DNA of 48,394 bases from Gemmataceae bacterium. GTDB taxonomy: Bacteria > Planctomycetota > Planctomycetia > Gemmatales > Gemmataceae. Both the position numbers and the translations under genes were made by a program. The notes below the pieces were generated by a model. That model was not told the DNA's origin, ran no database searches, and worked only from the letters and a program-made list of their open reading frames with translations. Every line of letters starts with the position of its first letter. The first letter of the stretch is position 1. The DNA is taken from assembly GCA_019752375.1 (NCBI GenBank), contig JAIEMG010000001.1:1-48394 (forward strand), written 5' to 3'. Below are positions 43,186-48,394 of the stretch, piece by piece.

Positions 43186-45795
43186 ATGAGCAAGGCACTT
43201 GTGAGCAGTCTGCTGGGAAGCCTGGTGCTGGCGGCTGCCGTCGCCGCGCCGGCACGCGCCGCCGAGGACAAGTCCTCGCCCGGGGCGTATGTCGTCCTGG
43301 TGGGCGTCAGCGACTACGCCGACAAGCAGATCAAGCCGCGGAAGAACGCGGAGGCCGACGCCAAGGCCCTTTACGACCTCTTCACCGACAAGCAATATCT
43401 CGATACGGACAAGGACAACGTCAAGCTGCTGCTCGGCACCAAGGACGGCAAGCGCCCCAGCGAGCTGGCCACGAAGGAAAACATCCTCAAGGCCCTGCAC
43501 TGGGCGACGACCAAGGCCGGCAAGGACGACCTGGTGATTTTCGCCTTCTTTGGCCAGGGGGCGTCGCTCGGCGATCGCATCTGCCTGTTCGGCAGCGACT
43601 CCAACTTCAAGGACCGCGCCAAGACGGCCGTGGCTGCCGGCGACATCGAGAAGGAGCTCGAGCACCTCAAGAGCGAACGCTTCGTCGGCATGGTGGACGT
43701 TTACTTCAAGGGCTTCGATAGCGGCAAGGAAGGCGTGCCTGAGCCCAACCCGATGGAGTTGTACAAGATCTTCCTCGGCGACGACGAGAAGGAAGAACAC
43801 CAGCCGCTGCCGGGCCGCGTGCTGTTCCTGGCGACCAACGGCATGAAGCCTTCGCTCGATCTGCCCAACCAGGGCATCTTCGCCAAGGCGATGATCGCCG
43901 GCATGAAGGGTGCTGCGGACAACGAAGGCTACGAGCCAGCCGGCGTCGTCACCATCGACGGCATGCTGAAATACCTCGAAAAGGAACTGCCCGAGCTGGC
44001 GCGGACGCACGGCACCACCAAGGAAGAGAAGGAACAGCTGCACCACGTCCTGGGCGGTCGCACCAACCACTTCGCCCTGACCAGTAACCCCGCGGTCGCT
44101 CCCCAGGTGAAAGCACGCGTCGAAAAGTTCGTGAAACTTGCCAAGGACAAGAAGCTCGGCAGCGAGATTGAAGACGAAGGGCTCGTGCTGCTCAGCCGCA
44201 TGCCCAAGCTGAAGGCCCGCCAGGAAATGCGCAAGACCTTTACCAAGCTGGCGGACGGCACGCTGACCGTCGACGCATTCATGAAGGAGCGTGCGTCGAT
44301 CCTGGAAGACATGAAGCTCAAGCGTGCGGATGCCGTCAGCTTCTCGACCAAGGTCATGCAGGCTATCGGCATGCTGCGCGAGAACTACGTGAAGGAATTG
44401 AGCCAGGGCGAGCTGGTCGGCTGGGCGTGCCGTGGCCTGTGCAAGCGCCTGGATGAAAAGAAGATCCCCGCCCAGTTCAAGGACCGCCTGGACGGCTGCA
44501 AGCAGCTGCGGGAGCAGGAACTGCTCGGCCTGCTGGCGGACATCCGCGAAGCGCTCGGCAAGCGCGAGGATCTCGACAAGAACAAGGACGTGGACTTCGC
44601 GCTGCAGACGATGATGATCCACCTGGACCCGTACACGACCTACATCGATCCAGAGACGCTCGCCGAGTTCAAGCGCGGCACCGACGCGACCTTCACCGGC
44701 ATCGGCATCCAGATCCGCAAGGACTCGGCGTCCGACATGCTGCTGGTCGTCAGCCCGATCAAGGGGAGCCCGGCGTACAAGGTCGGCCTCAAGGCGGGCG
44801 ACACCATCACGACCATCACGCGGGAAATGGACAGCAACGGCAAGCCGCTGAACCCGACCGAAGTGATCCCAACCAAGGGCCTGCCGCTGACGGACGCGGT
44901 GTCGAAAATCCTGGGCAAGCCAGGCACCGAGGTCAAGCTGACTGTCCAGCGCGAAGGCGTCAACAAGCCGCTGGAGTTCACGATTGTTCGCGGTGCGGTC
45001 ATGGTCGAAACCGTGCTGGGCCACAAGCGGAAGGACAACGACGAGTGGGACTTCGTCATCGATCCGCAGAGCCGCATCGGCTACATCCGGTTGACGCAGT
45101 TCGCCAAGACTTCGACGCGCGACATGAAGAAGGCCGTGGCCGAGCTCGCCGCCAATGGCGGGCTCAAGGGCCTGGTGCTCGATCTCCGCTTCAATCCGGG
45201 CGGCCTGCTCACCAGTGCGGTGGACATCTCGGACCTGTTCATCGACGACGGTCAGATCGTGACCATCAAGCCGCGTCCGGGCGCCGGTCAGGAACACACG
45301 TTCCACGGCGAGCGGGACGGCAGCTACCTGGGCTTCCCGATGGTCTGCCTGGTCAACGGCGGCAGCGCTTCGGGCAGCGAGATCGTCAGCGCCTGCCTGC
45401 AGGACCACAAGCGGGCCGTCATCATGGGCGAGCGCAGCTACGGCAAGGGCAGCGTTCAGAACATCATGGACTTCAAGGCCACCGGCGGTCAGATCAAGCT
45501 GACGACGGCGACGTTCTGGCGGCCCAGCGGCAAGAACCTGAACAAGTCCAGCACGAAGGGCACCGACGACGAGGACTGGGGCGTTCGTCCGGACAAGGGC
45601 TACGAGGTCAAGCTGTCGCGCAAGGACCGCGACGACCTGATGGAATTCCAGCGCGATGCGGAAATCATCCCGCGCCGCGACATCCCGGCCAAGGAGCCCA
45701 AGCAGTTCAAGGATCGCCAGCTCGAGTCCGCGCTGGAGTACTTGCGCGGTCAGATCAAGATGGCATCCAAGACTGAACCGAAAAAGGCCGGCTGA
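43186..45795 (+). CDS. Secreted degenerate caspase-like / PDZ / S41 protease
   Basis: 869-aa exported protein. Residues 1-26 are a signal peptide. Residues about 33-300 form a caspase-like (C14) domain. Its two catalytic positions are replaced: FFGQGAS has Gln124 where His is expected in GHG, and VDVYFKG has Tyr173 where Cys is expected in DxCHSG. Residues 400-500 match the region preceding CtpA domains. PDZ (about 505-600) and S41 (625-800) follow, with probable Ser728 (NGGSASGSE) and Lys755 (YGKGSVQ). So a non-catalytic caspase fold is joined to an active-looking C-terminal processing protease. ATG 43186. Confidence 0.88.
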   Translation: MSKALVSSLLGSLVLAAAVAAPARAAEDKSSPGAYVVLVGVSDYADKQIKPRKNAEADAKALYDLFTDKQYLDTDKDNVKLLLGTKDGKRPSELATKENILKALHWATTKAGKDDLVIFAFFGQGASLGDRICLFGSDSNFKDRAKTAVAAGDIEKELEHLKSERFVGMVDVYFKGFDSGKEGVPEPNPMELYKIFLGDDEKEEHQPLPGRVLFLATNGMKPSLDLPNQGIFAKAMIAGMKGAADNEGYEPAGVVTIDGMLKYLEKELPELARTHGTTKEEKEQLHHVLGGRTNHFALTSNPAVAPQVKARVEKFVKLAKDKKLGSEIEDEGLVLLSRMPKLKARQEMRKTFTKLADGTLTVDAFMKERASILEDMKLKRADAVSFSTKVMQAIGMLRENYVKELSQGELVGWACRGLCKRLDEKKIPAQFKDRLDGCKQLREQELLGLLADIREALGKREDLDKNKDVDFALQTMMIHLDPYTTYIDPETLAEFKRGTDATFTGIGIQIRKDSASDMLLVVSPIKGSPAYKVGLKAGDTITTITREMDSNGKPLNPTEVIPTKGLPLTDAVSKILGKPGTEVKLTVQREGVNKPLEFTIVRGAVMVETVLGHKRKDNDEWDFVIDPQSRIGYIRLTQFAKTSTRDMKKAVAELAANGGLKGLVLDLRFNPGGLLTSAVDISDLFIDDGQIVTIKPRPGAGQEHTFHGERDGSYLGFPMVCLVNGGSASGSEIVSACLQDHKRAVIMGERSYGKGSVQNIMDFKATGGQIKLTTATFWRPSGKNLNKSSTKGTDDEDWGVRPDKGYEVKLSRKDRDDLMEFQRDAEIIPRRDIPAKEPKQFKDRQLESALEYLRGQIKMASKTEPKKAG

Positions 45796-45845
45796 GCGAT
45801 GTCTTTTCGGTGAATGCCGTCACAATCCGCAAACGCTACGCAGGT

Positions 45846-45875
45846 CCACGGGCGAAAGCCCGTGGGCCTTCTTTG
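45846..45875 (+). terminator. Terminator after the S41 protease gene
   Basis: CCACGGGC-GAAA-GCCCGTGG (45846-45865), a GC-rich stem with a GNRA-type loop, is followed by a pyrimidine-rich stretch (GCCTTCTTT). Confidence 0.75.
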
Positions 45876-45939
45876 TTGGTCCCACCCGATTTGCCGAGCG
45901 GCGGTTCCTGGCGCATGATTGTGCCGACGCACATCGCAG

Positions 45940-46024
45940 TCTGTTCCAAAAGGGGTCAGGCACCTTTGCCGGAACGGCCCGAAGGGTGCTTCGCACAAAG
46001 GTGCCTGACCCCTTTTGGAACAGA
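45940..46024. repeat. Long inverted repeat, family J
   Basis: Exact 29-bp arms (45940-45968 and 45996-46024) around a 27-bp spacer, with a GGGGTCAGGCACC core. The spacer repeats part of the arm (GGGTGC) before the second arm. It lies in the 295-bp gap before the lipoprotein gene and ends 66 bp upstream of its start. Confidence 0.88.
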
Positions 46025-46090
46025 CGCCCTATCTCGTACGCAGTCGCAAACCACTTTCAGTGGGTGTCTTGATCTATCAAGGAACCGCTC

Positions 46091-46483
46091 ATGGTCCGCA
46101 CACGTCTGATGCTGTTGGCCGCGGCCGCTTGCCTCGGCCTGTCCGGCTGCCTTGGATCCGGTGGCCACGGTTCGTCGAGCAGTTCCAACTGCTGCGACCC
46201 GTGCGAGCCGCCGTCGTTCCGGGACCGCTTGAAATTCCTCGTCCGTCCCGAGTCAATGACCTCGTGCGACCCGTGCTGCAACGGCTGCTGCCCCAGCTGC
46301 GAAGGCCCGTGCCTGGGAGGTTGCTGCCCGTCGGGACCACCGATGGGTGCTTCGCCCATGCTGCCGCCGCCGACGCCCTTGATGCCGCAGGGCGGCGTTC
46401 CGCCCCTGGCCGCACCACCGGCCTCGCGCCTGGTACCGCAACCTGCAGCCGCGCCGCAAGCGTACAGTCCAGCACCACGTTAG
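46091..46483 (+). CDS. Small cysteine-rich lipoprotein
   Basis: 130-aa lipoprotein. The signal peptide ends in lipobox LSGC with Cys20 lipidated. The mature part (to about residue 80) holds twelve further cysteines in dense clusters: CCDPC (34-38) and Cys59, 62, 63, 66, 67, 70, 74, 78 and 79. The remaining tail is Pro/Ala-rich with no Cys. I do not recognise a family. Dense Cys suggests metal binding or disulfide cross-linking in the envelope (inference). Confidence 0.68.
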   Translation: MVRTRLMLLAAAACLGLSGCLGSGGHGSSSSSNCCDPCEPPSFRDRLKFLVRPESMTSCDPCCNGCCPSCEGPCLGGCCPSGPPMGASPMLPPPTPLMPQGGVPPLAAPPASRLVPQPAAAPQAYSPAPR

Positions 46484-46490
46484 TGGGTGG

Positions 46491-46669
46491 GGTGACAAGG
46501 TGACAAGGTGACAAGGTGACAAGGTGACAAGGTGACAAGGTACGCTTTGTCACCTTGTCCGTTTTGGTTACTGCCGACGAGGTCCGTTGGCCGCATTGTC
46601 CACGCAGTCCTCAGCAGTAAGATGTCACCTTGTCACCTTGTCACCTTGTCACCTTGTCACCTTGTCACC
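46491..46669. repeat. Inverted octamer arrays flanking the leader of the HEAT gene (family K)
   Basis: Six copies of GGTGACAA (46491-46538) are answered by five copies of TTGTCACC plus a partial one (46623-46669), with a single inverted unit at 46547-46554. The spacer between the arrays is about 84 bp. The right array ends 2 bp before the HEAT gene start codon. Confidence 0.9.
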
Positions 46670-46671
46670 CT

Positions 46672-48297
46672 ATGGCCGACGGCACCAGCAAGAAACTGCT
46701 CGAGCTCCTGGACGCGGAACACCCGGCCGCGCTGCGCCGCGCGGCGGTGCTGGTGCTGAGCGAGGTCGGCGGCCGTGACAAGGACGTGGCCGAGGGCCTT
46801 TGCGCCCTGCTGGACGACGCCGACGCGGACTTGCGCATCGACGTCATCGCGGCCGTGGGTAAACTGCGTGTCGAGCGGGCGCTGGCGAAGTTGCTCGAAC
46901 GCATCAAGGTCGGCGGCGCCGAAGCGGAAGCGGCAGCCCAGTCCGCCGCGAAGCTTGGGGCACGCGGCATTCAGGGCCTGCGCGACCTGATGGGTGAGGT
47001 GGCTCCCGGCCTGCGTCGTCGTATCGCGGGCTCCCTGGCCTCGGGTGGGACCACCACGGCCGAGACGGCAGCCGTCGAGACGTTGCTCGACAGCGACCCA
47101 GGCGTCGTCGAAGCAACCGTGCGCTCGCTGATGGAGAAACTGCCCTCCCTGGGCGATGCTCAGCGCCGTGCCGTGGCCGACCGTATCCTGGAATTGCTCA
47201 AGGACAAAAAGAAAGGCCGCCGCTCGCCCGTATCGGAAGCCGCGCTGCTGCGGCTGCTCGCCGGCATCAACGATCCGCGTGCCGAATCGGTCTTCTGGGA
47301 TCATGTCGAGCCGCCGCATCCCATCGAGATGCGTGCCGCGGCGCTGCAAGCGCTCGGCCAGCTGCCGCCACCCACCTCCGGCGCCGCCATCAAGAAGCTC
47401 CTTGCGTGTGCCGCCGAGCGCGACTTCCGCATCGCGGCCCAGGCCTTGATGATCCTCAAGGAACTTCCGGTCAACGCCAAGGCGCTGAAAGACTGGCTGC
47501 CGCTCTTCGCTGCCGGCGATGTGGCCGCGCGACGTTTCGCCATCGACAAGCTCGGAAATCACGACACCGCCGAAGTGGCCGCGGGCCTGGTGGCACAGAT
47601 CCGGCATCAGGATCGCGCCCTGCGCGACGCGGCCATCGCACGCCTGGCAACGCTGGAGCATGGCCGCGAGGCGCTGACTTCCGAGTTGCTTCAAGCAGGG
47701 TCGTCCGAGGATGCCTGGGCGCTGGCCCGCGCCCAGGCGCCGCTGGTCCGCGAGTATCCCAAGCCGCTGCGAACGAAGCTGTTCCACCAGGCGTGCAAGT
47801 ACCTCGAATCCGAGGACCGCCGCGCCGACGCGTTCCTATTCCTGCTGCGTGAAGCCGATGCCAAGGACTTGCGCGACCGTCTGGAAGAGCGCGGCATCGC
47901 GCTGCGCCAGAAGAAGAAATATGCCGAGGCGCTGGTTTACTTGAAATTGCTGGGACGCGACCCCGCATGCGGCGAGACAACGCGTTTCGAGCTGGCGGCA
48001 TGCTCCTTGAAAGTCTCGGCCCACGAGCTGGCGGCGGAGTCGCGTGCGGCGGACCCGGCCATCCAGCAGTTTGCCCGCCTGGTCCACAGCCACGAGAACG
48101 ACCCATTCACCTATGTACAAAAGGCGTCGTGGCTGTCTCCGGAAGACCTCTTTTACGTGGGGTTCCACTTTGTCGAGGGCATGGGAGCCGAAAGGGACTT
48201 TGGCGGCAACGTCCTGCGACTGGTGCTGAAAAAGTCCGCGAAGACACAGATGGGGAAGGATGCGAAAAGGAAGTTGCGCAGTGCGGGGTTGGACTGA
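46672..48297 (+). CDS. HEAT-repeat protein
   Basis: 541-aa all-helical protein without signal peptide. Residues about 5-400 are successive HEAT/PBS-type repeats with the pattern R-R-A-A-x-x-x-L and D-x-D-x-R (for example LDDADADLRIDVIAAVGKL). The C-terminal 140 residues are charged and contain TPR-like KKKYAEALVYLKLLGRD. ATG 46672 (MADGTSKKLL) directly follows the octamer repeat; upstream codons would only read that repeat as MSPCHLVTLSPCH. No purine-rich ribosome-binding site is present. It is probably a scaffold; no partner is evident. Confidence 0.82.
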   Translation: MADGTSKKLLELLDAEHPAALRRAAVLVLSEVGGRDKDVAEGLCALLDDADADLRIDVIAAVGKLRVERALAKLLERIKVGGAEAEAAAQSAAKLGARGIQGLRDLMGEVAPGLRRRIAGSLASGGTTTAETAAVETLLDSDPGVVEATVRSLMEKLPSLGDAQRRAVADRILELLKDKKKGRRSPVSEAALLRLLAGINDPRAESVFWDHVEPPHPIEMRAAALQALGQLPPPTSGAAIKKLLACAAERDFRIAAQALMILKELPVNAKALKDWLPLFAAGDVAARRFAIDKLGNHDTAEVAAGLVAQIRHQDRALRDAAIARLATLEHGREALTSELLQAGSSEDAWALARAQAPLVREYPKPLRTKLFHQACKYLESEDRRADAFLFLLREADAKDLRDRLEERGIALRQKKKYAEALVYLKLLGRDPACGETTRFELAACSLKVSAHELAAESRAADPAIQQFARLVHSHENDPFTYVQKASWLSPEDLFYVGFHFVEGMGAERDFGGNVLRLVLKKSAKTQMGKDAKRKLRSAGLD

Positions 48298-48394
48298 GCG
48301 GCGGTGGGTCTTTGTTCCGTAGTTCCGCCTTCAGATGCTATGAGAGGAAAAGGCCGCTGCTGGTAAGCTCCGTCAAGGAAGTCCGACTACGAAC

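Noticed and set aside
43072..45408. 778-codon open frame opposite the S41 protease gene
   Set aside because: Shadow of a well-supported gene with no recognisable domain or start signal.
46491..46669. Possible CRISPR-like array (regular short direct repeats)
   Set aside because: Units are 8 bp without spacers between them and the two arrays are inverted; no cas gene nearby.
46630..46671. N-terminal extension of the HEAT protein starting MSPCHLVTLSPCH
   Set aside because: The extra residues are only the translation of the octamer repeat; the family-like start is the ATG at 46672.
48298..48394. Gene at the right edge
   Set aside because: No start codon with similarity or clear signal in the last 97 bp.

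Overview
The window is GC-rich chromosomal DNA whose gene content points to a planctomycete, most likely a relative of Gemmata. The markers are a PVC-type dehydrogenase/cytochrome c protein with HEAT repeats, a DUF11 repeat lipoprotein, stand-alone WD40 and HEAT proteins, DUF4058, DUF6807/PmoA-like and DUF4432 proteins, a one-piece PutA, and XisH/XisI. This is inference from family distribution; there is no rRNA gene to settle it. I found no tRNA, rRNA, CRISPR array, intact insertion sequence or prophage.

Layout. 1-2.6 kb: SGNH hydrolase and amidohydrolase on the minus strand. 2.7-8.6 kb: a tight plus-strand operon of a DUF6807 protein, two POT-family transporters and a DUF4432 sugar-epimerase-like protein. 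8.6-9.4 kb: xisH-xisI. 9.4-11.8 kb: a DUF11 lipoprotein on the minus strand. 12-13.9 kb: a small-gene island with a VapBC-type pair, a frameshifted addiction-module antitoxin and a DUF4058 gene. 14-16.7 kb: rpsO-pnp with an intergenic hairpin. 16.8-18.4 kb: an orphan soluble histidine kinase and a D-amino-acid transaminase. 18.6-22 kb: DUF420-scpB, a fatty acid desaturase and an LpxL-like acyltransferase. 22-23.7 kb: a Gfo/Idh/MocA oxidoreductase behind two small unknown genes. 23.9-26.6 kb: 78-aa protein, DUF4279, rimO and pgsA. 26.9-31.4 kb: a zinc-ribbon protein, a YHS-like secreted protein and the 1005-aa dehydrogenase/cytochrome c. 31.6-33.4 kb: rpsB-tsf. 33.8-37.9 kb: WD40 protein and PutA. 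38.1-40.3 kb: Ser/Thr kinase and DUF3754 protein. 40.3-41.6 kb: an AT-rich HigBA-like toxin-antitoxin locus with a palindromic operator. 41.7-42.8 kb: class I/II aminotransferase. 43.2-45.8 kb: a secreted degenerate-caspase/PDZ/S41 protease fusion. 46.1-48.3 kb: a Cys-rich lipoprotein and a HEAT-repeat protein.

Two things stand out. First, the S41 protease carries an N-terminal caspase-like domain in which both catalytic residues have been replaced (His to Gln, Cys to Tyr). Second, many intergenic gaps hold a long nested inverted repeat, and these belong to several unrelated sequence families. One family is present twice with identical 37-bp arms 5 kb apart, and another is built from octamer arrays ending two bases before a start codon. 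In four convergent gene pairs such a hairpin sits between the two stop codons.

The conserved genes (rpsO, pnp, rpsB, tsf, rimO, pgsA, scpB, putA) are secure. Functions of the small unknown genes are not claimed.
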